From Acinetobacter rathckeae (GTDB lineage: Bacteria > Pseudomonadota > Gammaproteobacteria > Pseudomonadales > Moraxellaceae): a stretch of DNA of 64,000 nt. The position numbers were made by a program, and so were the translations under genes. The stretch is taken from positions 496,001-560,000 of the forward strand of contig NZ_VTDO01000001.1 in the NCBI RefSeq assembly GCF_015627125.1, given 5' to 3'. How positions within the stretch are numbered: position 1 is the stretch's first letter; every line of letters starts with the position of its first letter. Under the pieces are notes generated by a model. It had not been told where the DNA came from. It searched no databases and saw only the letters and a program-made list of their open reading frames with translations. Shown here piece after piece: positions 37,282-46,737 of the stretch.

Positions 37282-39888
37282 ATGAACATAGCGGCAAATC
37301 CTGTAGTACAGGCAGATGAAACGATTTACCTAAAAGACTATCAAAAACCAACATATTTGGTTGAGTCAGTTCATTTAGACATACAAGTCTTTGACGATCA
37401 TACCATTGTAAACAGTACACTACACATGCAACGCCAAGCTGAAGGACCATTAGTATTGCTTGGTCGTGAGCTTGAGCTGAAATATGTAAAAATAAACGAT
37501 GATGTGCTAAATGAAACACAGTATCAGCTAGATACAGAGCAACTGGTGATCTTAAATACACCAGAGAAACTAAAGCTTGAAACATCAGTACATATTCATC
37601 CAGAAACAAACACCATGCTCGAAGGGTTATATAAAGCAGGTGATTTATTTGTGACACAAAATGAACCTGAAGGTTTTCGTAAAATTACCTTTTATCCAGA
37701 CCGTCCGGATGTACTGTCTGTATTTACCACACGTGTAGAAGCTGATAAAAAATACCCAATCCTACTTGCCAATGGTAACTTATTAGAAAAAGGTGAAGTG
37801 AGTGCCACACGCCATTATGCGATTTGGGAAGATCCAACCAAAAAACCTGCGTATTTATTTGCTTGTGTGGTCGGTGATTTAGCTGTACTAAAAGATCACT
37901 ATGTGACGTCTGAAGGCCGTGATGTGGCTTTAGAGATTTATGCGATTGAAAAAGATATTCCTAAGTGTCACATTGCGATGGAAGCCTTGAAGCACTCTAT
38001 GCGTTGGGACGAAGAGCATTACGGACTCCCATATGATCTAGACAACTATATGATTGTTGCTGTAAGCCAGTTCAATATGGGTGCAATGGAAAATAAAGGT
38101 TTAAATATCTTTAATACATCGTGTGTATTGGCTGATGAAGAATACACCACAGACGGTGCGATTATGCGTGTACAGTCGGTGATTGCACACGAATATTTCC
38201 ATAACTGGACAGGGAACCGTATTACATGTAGAGATTGGTTTCAGTTGTGCTTAAAAGAAGGCCTAACAGTTTTCCGTGATCAATCTTTCTCGGAAGATTT
38301 ACAATCGGCGGCTGTACAACGTATTGATGATGTATCTGTATTAAAATCACATCAATTTCCTGAAGATGCAGGCCCATTATCACATCCACCACGCCCAGAT
38401 CACTTTGTGGAAATTAATAACTTTTATACTGCAACTGTGTATGAAAAAGGTGCTGAAATTAACCGTATGATGGCTACTTTACTGGGTAAAGCTAAATATC
38501 GTGCAGGGACTGATGAATACTTCCGCCGTCACGATGGTCAAGCAGTCACAGTAGAGGATTGGATTACTTCATTATCGGCAGGTTCTGGTGTTGATTTATC
38601 TGCATTTTTACGTTGGTATAATCAACCGGGTACGCCGACATTACAAGTCAAAGCTGACTATGATGCCACGGCGAAAACATATCAACTCAGCTTTAAACAA
38701 AGTTTAAAAGCAAACGCAAAATACCCTGACTTAAAAGCTGTTCCAATTCCTGTTGCAGTCGCATTGTTTAATCCAAATACTGGTGAACAATATACATTGC
38801 ATTCAAATGACTTATTTGAAAACCATGTACAAGATGGTATGTATTTATTTGACCAAGATGAAGCAAGTATTATTTTTACAGAGGTAGAGCAAGCACCTGT
38901 AGTATCTCTCCTGCGTAATTTCTCTGCACCTGTGAACTTAGTATTTGATTATTCTGATGATGATTTGGCATTTCTAATTCAGCACGAAACCAATGGTTTT
39001 AACCAATGGCAAGCAACTCAAACTTTACTCGAGCGTATTTTACTTAATGGGCATGCTGCACACAGTTATATTGATGCCTTAAAACATACGTTACCTGCAT
39101 TGGTGAAAAAAGATCCGTTATTAGCATCTCGTTTGCTTGATGTGCCATCTGAAAGTTACTTGGCGAGTCGTATAGACAGTAACTATTCACCAGAACTGGT
39201 GAAAACCGTTCGAAGTCAATTAACTCAAACAGTTGCTGATGAAATGGGCGCCTTTTGGAAAGAGACTTACCAGTCACTAGATCCTGCAAAGCAATCTGAG
39301 TTTTCGCAAGCCATGGGTGAGCGTGCTTTAAAAAATATTATGTTGGGCTATATGGCAACCCAAAAAGACAAAGATGTTTTTGACTTGGCATTTGCACAAT
39401 TTAGTGACAGTAAAAACATTACTGAGAAATTGGGTGCTTTAAAAGTCTTAGTTTGGCATGATGCACCGCAAGCGACAGATGCTTTAGCAACGTTCTATAC
39501 ACGTTTTAAAGGTGAACCTTTAGCACTTGATCAGTGGTTTATGATTCAAGCGGCTCATCCAAACTTAACAGAAACACAATTAAAAGCTTTGGCGACACAT
39601 CCAGATTATGATTTGGGTACACCGAACCGTATTCGTGCGGTGATTGGTGGGCTAAATAGCCGTCCTGTAAATGCTTGGAGTTTTGGTGTACAACACGCAA
39701 TTGAGTTGGCAAAGTATTTAGATGAGAAAAACCCAATTATCGGTTCTCGACTATTACAAGCATTGTCACGTTGGTATACATTGACAGAGCCGAAAAGATC
39801 TGAAGTATTGCAGGCGTTAAAAGATGTGCAACCAAGTATCCGCTCAAAAAATGTGTCGGAAACACTCAGTAGCATATTGAACGCATAA
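37282..39888 (+). CDS. pepN: aminopeptidase N
   Basis: About 868 residues of the M1 family. The substrate motif GAMENKGLNIFN and the zinc motif HEYFHNWTGNR with the downstream Glu in LKEGLT are all present; the DUF3458 and C-terminal helical domains follow, giving the E. coli PepN length (870). It removes N-terminal residues from peptides in the cytosol. The frame is open from an ATG at 37249, but the ATG at 37282 has TAGGATC at good spacing, so I choose it; the 37249 start would add 11 residues. Confidence 0.94.
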   Translation: MNIAANPVVQADETIYLKDYQKPTYLVESVHLDIQVFDDHTIVNSTLHMQRQAEGPLVLLGRELELKYVKINDDVLNETQYQLDTEQLVILNTPEKLKLETSVHIHPETNTMLEGLYKAGDLFVTQNEPEGFRKITFYPDRPDVLSVFTTRVEADKKYPILLANGNLLEKGEVSATRHYAIWEDPTKKPAYLFACVVGDLAVLKDHYVTSEGRDVALEIYAIEKDIPKCHIAMEALKHSMRWDEEHYGLPYDLDNYMIVAVSQFNMGAMENKGLNIFNTSCVLADEEYTTDGAIMRVQSVIAHEYFHNWTGNRITCRDWFQLCLKEGLTVFRDQSFSEDLQSAAVQRIDDVSVLKSHQFPEDAGPLSHPPRPDHFVEINNFYTATVYEKGAEINRMMATLLGKAKYRAGTDEYFRRHDGQAVTVEDWITSLSAGSGVDLSAFLRWYNQPGTPTLQVKADYDATAKTYQLSFKQSLKANAKYPDLKAVPIPVAVALFNPNTGEQYTLHSNDLFENHVQDGMYLFDQDEASIIFTEVEQAPVVSLLRNFSAPVNLVFDYSDDDLAFLIQHETNGFNQWQATQTLLERILLNGHAAHSYIDALKHTLPALVKKDPLLASRLLDVPSESYLASRIDSNYSPELVKTVRSQLTQTVADEMGAFWKETYQSLDPAKQSEFSQAMGERALKNIMLGYMATQKDKDVFDLAFAQFSDSKNITEKLGALKVLVWHDAPQATDALATFYTRFKGEPLALDQWFMIQAAHPNLTETQLKALATHPDYDLGTPNRIRAVIGGLNSRPVNAWSFGVQHAIELAKYLDEKNPIIGSRLLQALSRWYTLTEPKRSEVLQALKDVQPSIRSKNVSETLSSILNA

Positions 39889-39898
39889 GCGAAGCTTT

Positions 39899-39932
39899 AA
39901 AAACCGTATCACAAAGTGATGCGGTTTTTTTT
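39899..39932 (+). terminator. intrinsic terminator after pepN
   Basis: AAAACCGTATCAC with GTGATGCGGTTTT (one T-G pair) and T tract. The start of the next gene lies in its right arm. Confidence 0.85.
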
Positions 39933-40341
39933 AATTAAACTAAAAATAAGTGATGATGAATTACAACTTTCAGAATATGAATATATTATTGTTGGCGGTG
40001 GTGCTCTAGCTGTCAGAAATATGAGAGAGATTTTTGATATAGATATTGTGGTAACGCCAAAACGATTTGAAAAATTAAAAAATGATCCTGCTTGGATTTA
40101 TAAGATACGTCCAAATGGCAAGCCTAAATTATATAATCACGTGGCTAAAATTTACCTTGATGTAAATACTGAAAGTTTCTCACTAAGCACCAATGAATTA
40201 TTTAAGCATGCCGATATTTTTCATGGGATTCAATGTATTGATTTATACAGGTTAGCTGAATTTAAAAAGCACTATGGACTAATGTATGCGACATTAGGCG
40301 AGGTATATGATCTATTCAATACAAAAAGGAATAATAAATGA
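39919..40341 (+). CDS. small nucleotidyltransferase-fold protein, function unknown
   Basis: About 140 residues. GGGALAVRNMREIFDIDIVV (residues 26-45) fits the GG-x9-12-DxD pattern of the nucleotidyltransferase superfamily, with D40 and D42 as likely metal ligands. The rest has no second domain. The only starts are GTG at 39916 and ATG at 39919, both in the right arm of the pepN terminator and without a good ribosome site, so the N-terminus may have been clipped or the gene moved here. Its stop overlaps the next start (ATGA), so it is coupled to the MfnE-like kinase gene. Confidence 0.65.
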   Translation: MRFFLIKLKISDDELQLSEYEYIIVGGGALAVRNMREIFDIDIVVTPKRFEKLKNDPAWIYKIRPNGKPKLYNHVAKIYLDVNTESFSLSTNELFKHADIFHGIQCIDLYRLAEFKKHYGLMYATLGEVYDLFNTKRNNK

Positions 40342-41045
40342 ATAAAAAATCTATTCTAGGTTATACAGATTATCATTTTGACTGCATTGTTAAATTTGGA
40401 GGAAGTTTATTACTAGAAAGTAATAAAATGCACAGTGCTATTCAATCTTTAGAACTGTGCAGACAGCACGGTAAAAAACTATTGGTGATACCTGGTGGAG
40501 GGCCAACAGATAAAACCATTGAAAGTATTAATACAAAATTTCCATTGTCTCCTGAAACGCATCATGCAGCCTGCGCAAGAACTCAAGATCAAACAGGGTT
40601 GTTAATTTGTGATAAAGTTTTTAGCCAATGGTTACGGCCATGTACAACTCTGTCCGATGCTCGGCATATCTCAGAGGAAGGATTTATTCCAGTACTACTG
40701 CCATCACAAATTATTTTTGCCATGGACCCTTTTGAAAAAACTTGGGACATTACATCTGATGGTATAGCAGTTTGGTTTGTATGGGTTGTTCAGGCACCAA
40801 TCACGATGATTTTAACCAATGTTGATGGCATATCTCCTATAAATACAGACTTTTCAAAAGCGACACCTATTAAAAATATCTCAGCACAAGACTTACTCAA
40901 ATTAGGCCATACTTCTGTAGATCGGTGTGTACCAGACTTTATTTTAAAACGAGGTGGTAAGGTTTGGGTTGGAAATGGCTTTTATGAAGATCGATTGTAT
41001 AAGGCTTTAATTGGAGAGGATGTTTTGGGGACTTTTATTTTTTAA
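40338..41045 (+). CDS. amino-acid-kinase-family protein, MfnE-like
   Basis: 235 residues of the amino-acid kinase fold: VKFGGSLLL (K19, G21-S23), VIPGGGPTD for the phosphate, WDITSDGIAVWF, ILTNVDGI and TSVDRCVPDFI. The order LLPSQII, WDITSD, NVDGI, TSVD...P resembles archaeal MfnE (aminomethylfuran-methanol-phosphate kinase of methanofuran synthesis) more than UMP kinase or aspartokinase. No other methanofuran genes are present, so the substrate here is probably different. The start overlaps the nucleotidyltransferase stop by four bases. GNAT and cysteine-hydrolase genes follow in the same direction. Confidence 0.75.
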   Translation: MNKKSILGYTDYHFDCIVKFGGSLLLESNKMHSAIQSLELCRQHGKKLLVIPGGGPTDKTIESINTKFPLSPETHHAACARTQDQTGLLICDKVFSQWLRPCTTLSDARHISEEGFIPVLLPSQIIFAMDPFEKTWDITSDGIAVWFVWVVQAPITMILTNVDGISPINTDFSKATPIKNISAQDLLKLGHTSVDRCVPDFILKRGGKVWVGNGFYEDRLYKALIGEDVLGTFIF

Positions 41046-41093
41046 TAGGTACTTATAAATTTAAGGTAATGAATAACAAGGAATTGATTTACA

Positions 41094-41654
41094 ATGATAA
41101 ATTATGCTGATCTTTCTTTAGAATTAATCACTGAGTTTCAACTGAGCCAAGAGACAAAAAAGCAAATAGCAACCTTGTTACAAGTTGCATTTCCAGAAGA
41201 AGACTTTCATGGTCGGCACTATTTTAAACAACTTCCACATAGTCGATTATTATTGAAGGACCATAATCAATTAATTGGTCAACTGGGTCTAGATTTTCGA
41301 GTGATGACACTGAATAAACAGCCGATGAATGTGTTGGGGGTCATTGATTTTGCAATTATGCCAAAGTTACACAACCAAGGTTTAGGTACATTCTTAATGC
41401 AATCTTTAATAGATCAAATGTCAGTGTTTAGCCACAACATTGATTTTTTGTTTTTAGTGACACAAAAGCCTGATTTTTATGAAAAGTTTGGTTTTAGATT
41501 AACCAATCAATATGTGAAATGGCTCGTCACAGAAGAGCATATTAATTACGGTATGAAAGAAGAACATATTGAAGATTGTTTGATGTATAAACCGTTGGGT
41601 GACAAGGAATGGGTTGAAAATAGTGTGTTAGAGATGATGGGGTATTGGTATTAA
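41094..41654 (+). CDS. GNAT-family N-acetyltransferase
   Basis: 186 residues of GNAT fold: VLGVIDFAIMPKLHNQGLGTFLMQSL contains the acetyl-CoA-binding Q/RxxGxG/A-type loop (HNQGLGTF), and FLFLVTQKPDFYEKFGFR is the late alpha-beta signature. It acetylates an unknown amine. Preceded by AAGGA at wide spacing. It lies 48 bases after the MfnE-like gene and may share its transcript. Confidence 0.8.
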   Translation: MINYADLSLELITEFQLSQETKKQIATLLQVAFPEEDFHGRHYFKQLPHSRLLLKDHNQLIGQLGLDFRVMTLNKQPMNVLGVIDFAIMPKLHNQGLGTFLMQSLIDQMSVFSHNIDFLFLVTQKPDFYEKFGFRLTNQYVKWLVTEEHINYGMKEEHIEDCLMYKPLGDKEWVENSVLEMMGYWY

Positions 41655-41708
41655 TAAATATAGAGTAATCAATTAATCTTAAGTGATATTTATTTTTCGG
41701 AGGTATGT

Positions 41709-42239
41709 GTGAGTAGAGTATTACTGATTATAGATATGCAAATTTTTATTGAAGAAAGAATACAAGCGGGGCTTGGTTTTTTCCCATCAAATGCTATAGA
41801 TAATATGGTGCATATACTGAATAAATTTAGAGAAAATAATGAACATATTATACATATCATGCATGAGACTCTCGAAGAGGGAAGTCTCTTACATAAAGAG
41901 GCAACATCTTACCCAATAATTTATAAGCTCCGAAGCCAAGGAAGAGAGCCTATTTTTATTAAAAATACGTCGTCTGCATTTGTGTCGACAGATCTTGCTG
42001 ATTACTTAAAGCAAATACATGCCAATGAAATTATTGTCATTGGTGGGGTGACAGGCTTCTGTGTAAATTCAACCGTTCGACACGGTGCTGATTTGGGTTT
42101 TAATATGTGTGTGGTTCAAGATGCAACGATCAGTTTTGATTTAGCAGGTGATGGTGGCGATGCAAAGACTATTCATAACATCACAATGTCTTTACTTGAA
42201 GCAGACTTTTCAAAAATAATATGCACTGAAGATATTTAA
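41709..42239 (+). CDS. cysteine hydrolase of the isochorismatase family
   Basis: 176 residues starting at GTG, fixed by GGAGG five bases upstream (an overlapping ATG at 41705 stops after two codons). The catalytic triad is visible: D9 in IIDMQ, K85 in FIKNTSSAF, and C118 in GGVTGFCVN followed by STVRHGADLGF. Members hydrolyse amides or imides such as nicotinamide, ureidoacrylate or maleamate; the substrate here is unknown. Same direction as the GNAT gene before it. Confidence 0.85.
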   Translation: MSRVLLIIDMQIFIEERIQAGLGFFPSNAIDNMVHILNKFRENNEHIIHIMHETLEEGSLLHKEATSYPIIYKLRSQGREPIFIKNTSSAFVSTDLADYLKQIHANEIIVIGGVTGFCVNSTVRHGADLGFNMCVVQDATISFDLAGDGGDAKTIHNITMSLLEADFSKIICTEDI

Positions 42240-42354
42240 TGGCTTGGGTCATCAAATTTGGATACAAAGCATAAGTATTTTTTAAACAGATTTATATCTG
42301 CATTTGAGATGTAATCATCTGAGTCCAACTGAGATATGATATGGAGCAAATCAA

Positions 42355-42915
42355 ATGAAAAAAAGTAGTTTATTATTTGCAACAGTAGTTCTAGGCGTAG
42401 GGGTAGTGCTGTACCAAAAAAAGAAAAATAAAGCCGTTACAAATAGCCCTCAGGCGATTGATTATGTCGACCTTTCAAAATATCTAGGGCAGTGGTATGA
42501 AATTGCTCGGCTACCTAACTATTTTCAAAATTCAAAAAGCTATAATACCTCAGCAAACTATGTGCTCAACCCAGATCAAACCATTGCTGTAACCAATCGT
42601 TGTATAGATAAAAAAGGCCGTCACAAAATAGCTAAAGGTACAGCCTTTGTTCAAAATAAGGGTAATAGTCAACTTAAAGTCAGCTTTTTACCAAAATGTT
42701 TACAGTGGTTGCCCTATACAAAAGGTGACTATTGGATTTTACGTTTAGACGAAGACTATCAAACTGCACTGATTGGTGATGGTCAACACAAGTATTTATG
42801 GTTATTGGCACGTACACCAAATATTGCTGATGAAACGTGCCAATCTTTTTTAGATACAGCCATTGAACAAGGTTATGACTTATCATCACTGATTATGGGC
42901 GAGCATCGTTTATGA
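42355..42915 (+). CDS. blc: Blc-type bacterial lipocalin
   Basis: 186 residues. The lipocalin motif GxW is GQWYEIARLPNYFQ at 45-58, followed by YVLNPDQTIAVTNRC and YWILRLDEDYQ typical of the Blc/ApoD group. Unlike E. coli Blc it has no lipobox Cys; residues 5-20 form a hydrophobic helix that would anchor it to the membrane or act as a signal. Blc proteins bind lysophospholipids or fatty acids. It converges on a LysR gene with only four bases between stop codons. Confidence 0.87.
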   Translation: MKKSSLLFATVVLGVGVVLYQKKKNKAVTNSPQAIDYVDLSKYLGQWYEIARLPNYFQNSKSYNTSANYVLNPDQTIAVTNRCIDKKGRHKIAKGTAFVQNKGNSQLKVSFLPKCLQWLPYTKGDYWILRLDEDYQTALIGDGQHKYLWLLARTPNIADETCQSFLDTAIEQGYDLSSLIMGEHRL

Positions 42916-42919
42916 TGTA

Positions 42920-43816
42920 TTAAATTTGCTGATTAAGTAAGGTATGTAAAATACTCGAAAAGTTAATGGCAGGCTGACAGTGATAGTCATGTTGATGAGC
43001 CAGACCTAAACTCACTTTAGTGGTGTCGGGGTGTAATGGTTTGTATTGAATCCCTTTAATATTCACTTGTTGTGTGGTTTCTGGTACTAAAGATACCCCT
43101 AAATTTGCAGCGACAAGCGATAAAATCGAAACAATTTGTGGCGCACTTGGGCCAAATATCGGTTCAAAACCACTTTGTTTACAGGCGTTAATGGTTGCAT
43201 CATGCAACCCTGCACTCACCTCATAAGGTGAAACAATAAATTTTTGGTCTTTGAGTGAGCTAAGTAAAATATATGGTTCGCCTGTGCATGGTGTATCTTC
43301 ATGTAGCACAGCGACTAGGTTTTCATAAACAAGATGTTGAATACAAATATCTGAAGGGTAATTGTGTGGTGTTCGAATCACAGCAATATCTAATTCATTA
43401 TTAGCGACATCATCAATCAGTAAGAGTGAATTGGCTTCTTTTAAAATTAAATTTACGTTGGGGTATTTCTTTTGAAAGGTTTGTATCGCTTTTGGGACGA
43501 GCGGATTTAAAATGGCTGTGCCCGTGAAGCCCAAACGCAATTCACCCATATCACCATTTGCAACACGTTGGGTTTGTTCCACTGCATTATTTAATTGTTC
43601 TTCGATTTGAGTAACAGACTTTAAAAAGACTTCGCCAGCAGGTGTTAAAGTTGCGCCTTGCGATGTGCGATAAAATAACTCGCTGCCAATTTCTTCTTCT
43701 AAGTGTTTGATTTGGATACTTAATGGGGGCTGACTAATTCCTAAAAGTTGTGCTGCTTTTGAGAAGTTATGTGTTTTTGCCACAGCCATAAAGTATTTTA
43801 TGTGACGTATTTCCAT
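42920..43816 (-). CDS. LysR-family regulator of the divergent MFS gene
   Basis: 298 residues: winged helix MEIRHIKYFMAVAKTHNFSKAAQLLGISQPPLSIQIKHLEEEIG, then a type 2 periplasmic-binding-like effector domain. The helix is close to the CatM/BenM group of Acinetobacter regulators. It is divergent from an MFS exporter 105 bases away, the usual target arrangement. The effector is unknown. Confidence 0.9.
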   Translation of the reverse strand: MEIRHIKYFMAVAKTHNFSKAAQLLGISQPPLSIQIKHLEEEIGSELFYRTSQGATLTPAGEVFLKSVTQIEEQLNNAVEQTQRVANGDMGELRLGFTGTAILNPLVPKAIQTFQKKYPNVNLILKEANSLLLIDDVANNELDIAVIRTPHNYPSDICIQHLVYENLVAVLHEDTPCTGEPYILLSSLKDQKFIVSPYEVSAGLHDATINACKQSGFEPIFGPSAPQIVSILSLVAANLGVSLVPETTQQVNIKGIQYKPLHPDTTKVSLGLAHQHDYHCQPAINFSSILHTLLNQQI

Positions 43817-43827
43817 ATTTTAAAAGT

Positions 43828-43837
43828 ATAGTTCTAT
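43828..43837. promoter_or_regulatory. ATAGTTCTAT palindrome, candidate LysR site
   Basis: A short ATAG-N2-CTAT palindrome in the LysR-MFS gap, next to two copies of TCTAATATAT. Position fits a LysR operator; identity is inference. Confidence 0.3.
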
Positions 43838-43921
43838 GATGTCTAATATATTATACATATATATTTCAAATTGTTACCATATTTCCTATCTAATATATAT
43901 TTTGTGACATTTAGGCACATC

Positions 43922-45184
43922 ATGAAAACTCAGTCAGCGACAGATTCTCTGGAGCAAAGTACATCAACACCCATTCAAAACAACCGCCCTTATGAAGGTA
44001 TTAGCTGTGGTACAACAGACTACCAAAAAGCTGGAATTTCTATTTTCTTATTGGGCTTTGCTAGTTTTTCCTTAATTTATTGCGTACAACCACTACTTCC
44101 TGAATTTACGCATGCTTTTGGCGTAACAGCAAGTACAAGTTCATTGGCACTGTCTTTAACCACAGGGTTTTTGGCATTTTCTATTGTGTTATCGAGTGCA
44201 TTTTCACAGGCTTTAGGCCGTAAAGGGCTGATGTTTTGCTCTATGGGGCTGGCTGCATTACTCAATATCTTATGTGCAATCTCACCAAGTTGGGATTTAA
44301 TGCTAGTGGCTCGAGCGGTTGAAGGGTTTATTTTGGGTGGTGTGCCTGCGGTTGCTATGGCATGGATTGCAGAAGAAATTAATCCAAAACATTTAGCACG
44401 TACAATGGGCTTATATATTGCAGGAACAGCCTTTGGTGGCATGATGGGTCGCGTAGGCATGGGCTTAATGACAGAATACTTTTCATGGCGAGTTGCTATG
44501 GGTATTTTGGGTGTAATTTGCTTTATGTGCTGTGTTGGTTTCTTTTTCTTATTACCTGCATCACGTAATTTTGTGGCGAAAAAAGGCATTAATTTCAGCT
44601 TTCACTCTCAAGCATGGGCAACACATTTAAAAAATAAAGCATTACTCATGAACTATGTGATTGGCTTTTTAGTCATGAGTATTTTTGTCACACTATTTAA
44701 CTATGTGACTTTTAGATTATCTACTGCACCGTATACATTAACTCAAACCCAGATTAGCATGATTTTTCTATCATATAGTTTCGGTATTGTATCTTCGACA
44801 CTTGCAGGCTATATGGCAGATAAATTAGGTCGTACACCGATTATGTGTTTGGGCTTTTTATCTATGCTAGTGGGTGCATTAATTACTTTAAGTGGGCATT
44901 TATTTGCCATTATTATTGGTGTTGCTTTTGTTGCAACGGGCTTCTTTATCGCACATGCAATGGCAAGTAGTAACGTCAGCTCAACAGCTAAAACCAATAA
45001 AGGCCATGCATCATCTTTATATCTGCTATTTTATTATTTAGGTTCAAGTGTTGTCGGCTCTTTTGGTGGTGTATTTTGGCAACATGGCGGGTGGCCTGCA
45101 GTTGTTGGGTTAAATATTGCGTTATCTGTTATTGCATTATTCTTAATTTGGCGAGCAGTTAAAACAAAAATATACGAATGGTAA
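43922..45184 (+). CDS. MFS transporter (YnfM-like)
   Basis: 420 residues with twelve membrane segments in two halves; the loop motif ADKLGRTP follows helix 8 and RALGRKGL-like QALGRKG follows helix 2, as in MFS drug or metabolite exporters of the YnfM group. The frame is open from 43871 but the ATG at 43922 fits best. A hydrophilic N-terminus of about 35 residues precedes helix 1. Divergent from LysR and closed by a perfect hairpin. Confidence 0.88.
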   Translation: MKTQSATDSLEQSTSTPIQNNRPYEGISCGTTDYQKAGISIFLLGFASFSLIYCVQPLLPEFTHAFGVTASTSSLALSLTTGFLAFSIVLSSAFSQALGRKGLMFCSMGLAALLNILCAISPSWDLMLVARAVEGFILGGVPAVAMAWIAEEINPKHLARTMGLYIAGTAFGGMMGRVGMGLMTEYFSWRVAMGILGVICFMCCVGFFFLLPASRNFVAKKGINFSFHSQAWATHLKNKALLMNYVIGFLVMSIFVTLFNYVTFRLSTAPYTLTQTQISMIFLSYSFGIVSSTLAGYMADKLGRTPIMCLGFLSMLVGALITLSGHLFAIIIGVAFVATGFFIAHAMASSNVSSTAKTNKGHASSLYLLFYYLGSSVVGSFGGVFWQHGGWPAVVGLNIALSVIALFLIWRAVKTKIYEW

Positions 45185-45187
45185 TAT

Positions 45188-45225
45188 GTATAAAGAAGAC
45201 CACAATGATGTGGTCTTCTTTATAC
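45188..45225 (+). terminator. hairpin terminator after the MFS gene
   Basis: A perfect 17-bp stem (45188-45204 with 45209-45225) and a 4-base loop, right after the stop codon. Stem is very strong; the T tract is short and inside the right arm. Confidence 0.75.
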
Positions 45226-45769
45226 GTTAAGACATAAAAATAGCCATGATATGACGGCATCTATGAGGTGTTAATTTTAGCTGTTTGTCTGAACATGAGC
45301 CCTCACGATATGCAATATATGTGTATCTAGTTAACCAGCTCAGTTTTATGTAGAAGGCCTGACTTAATTTAAAGCGATAAACAAAGAAGGATATATAACC
45401 CGAACCCTGTTTAAGTGGTTATTATCAGATGCTGTTTTATATGTTTTTTATTTAAGGGCATGATTTTTATTTACTCTATTACATCGTATACAAGATGATC
45501 CAAGCTAATCATTCAAGATTAAATGACTTAAAGTAGGTGCCTTAGCAGAGCTGTATATTGCTTAAATAGACCTAAATTTTTTATTTTAAAACAAAAGAAG
45601 AAATAGGTTTCAGGTTATATATTCTTTCTCTAGTGATTTTAGCAAGAAAAAAATAAACGTTTATGATTAAAAAATTTCGCTGATGTAACAGCAGCTACTT
45701 AATAAAACAACATAAAATCACTCAAATTTCTTATACAGTAGATTTAAAAGGCTTAATAAGAGAAATTTT
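45226..45769. other. gene-free AT-rich stretch before the VOC gene
   Basis: About 545 bases. No frame with a recognisable family, no terminator and no clear repeat. It must include the VOC gene promoter. Its length and composition, like the stretch on the other side of that gene, suggest an area of past insertion and loss. Confidence 0.45.
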
Positions 45770-46297
45770 ATGGCAAATCGGCATTTATCAGTGGCTAGCT
45801 CATGTGACGATTTTGGTGAGTTACCTAGAGGTATTAATCATATTGGTGTGACGGTACCCGATCTAGAGCTTGCAACAGTTTTCTTTCAACAGGCTTTGGG
45901 GGCAAAATGGGCATATGATGGTTTGACCTCAGATGATGAGCCACGACAAGGAATCATTGTAGAAAAGCAGCTGAATTTACCTCAAGGGGCTAAAATTATT
46001 AAGCAACGTGTGTTTAGACTTGGCAATGGCCCAAATCTAGAAGTTTTTGAAATTAAAGCACCCACACAAAGACCCCCATTAAAACTCAATGACTTTGGAA
46101 TTAATCATTTATCTTTGTATTGTGATGATATTGAGGCATGTTTGGCACGTATCAAAGCAGCAGGTGGTGTTGCGATTGATGAACTTCATGAAAACTCAAA
46201 ACATGAAGATACTCCTAATAATGCCAGTATTTATACGTTAACCCCTTGGCATATGTTGATTGAATTACAGACGATTCCCAAATGGTTATTATTATGA
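45770..46297 (+). CDS. VOC-superfamily (glyoxalase/bleomycin-resistance fold) protein
   Basis: 175 residues with two VOC modules: GINHIGVTVPDLELATVFFQQ near residue 20 and GINHLSLYCDDIEACLARIK near residue 105, each with a His suited to metal binding and a final IELQTIP carrying the Glu. These may be lyases, isomerases or dioxygenases; it lacks enough for a specific call. It stands alone between two gene-poor stretches. Confidence 0.8.
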   Translation: MANRHLSVASSCDDFGELPRGINHIGVTVPDLELATVFFQQALGAKWAYDGLTSDDEPRQGIIVEKQLNLPQGAKIIKQRVFRLGNGPNLEVFEIKAPTQRPPLKLNDFGINHLSLYCDDIEACLARIKAAGGVAIDELHENSKHEDTPNNASIYTLTPWHMLIELQTIPKWLLL

Positions 46298-46737
46298 TGA
46301 ACAAAGTGAAGCAACTGTGTGGTGTCCACAGCGTATATAATTTAAAGCTCTGGTTATATTTTTAAAATCTAATATAGCTTTAAAGGGCTTTTATTTCTGC
46401 GATTTAAAAGCATAAATTATATAAATGAGATGGATAGGTAATGTCAAATGAATCTTAATTGTATAAACCTCTCAATACTCTATGAAATATTTATAAAATA
46501 GTAGTTTTCCTTTTCGTGAAATAATGCCAGAGCAAAATAAACGCTTTATTATCGTTGTTATAAGGTGAAAATCTCTTTCAAGTTTATGAATTGAAATATT
46601 GTTCATTAAACAACCCAAAGCCTATCAGGGGCTTCAGGAATTAAATTCGCTTTTACAATAAAGAAAAGTTTGAGCAAGGACTACGCCACAGTGTCGTATT
46701 TAAAGCATATAAGCCAATGCACTATAGTAAAATTTTA
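46298..46737. other. gene-free stretch with a possible transposase fragment
   Basis: 440 bases without an intact gene. On the minus strand, 46653 to 46609 reads KANLIPEAPDRLWVV before a stop, which resembles the PNxLWVxDITY region of IS3-group transposases; further along a broken YFALALFHEK could follow. The fragment is short and the match loose, so it is noted rather than called. Confidence 0.3.

Noticed and set aside
44077..44589. 170-codon open frame on the minus strand inside the MFS gene
   Set aside because: Product is the reverse image of membrane helices and has no family pattern.
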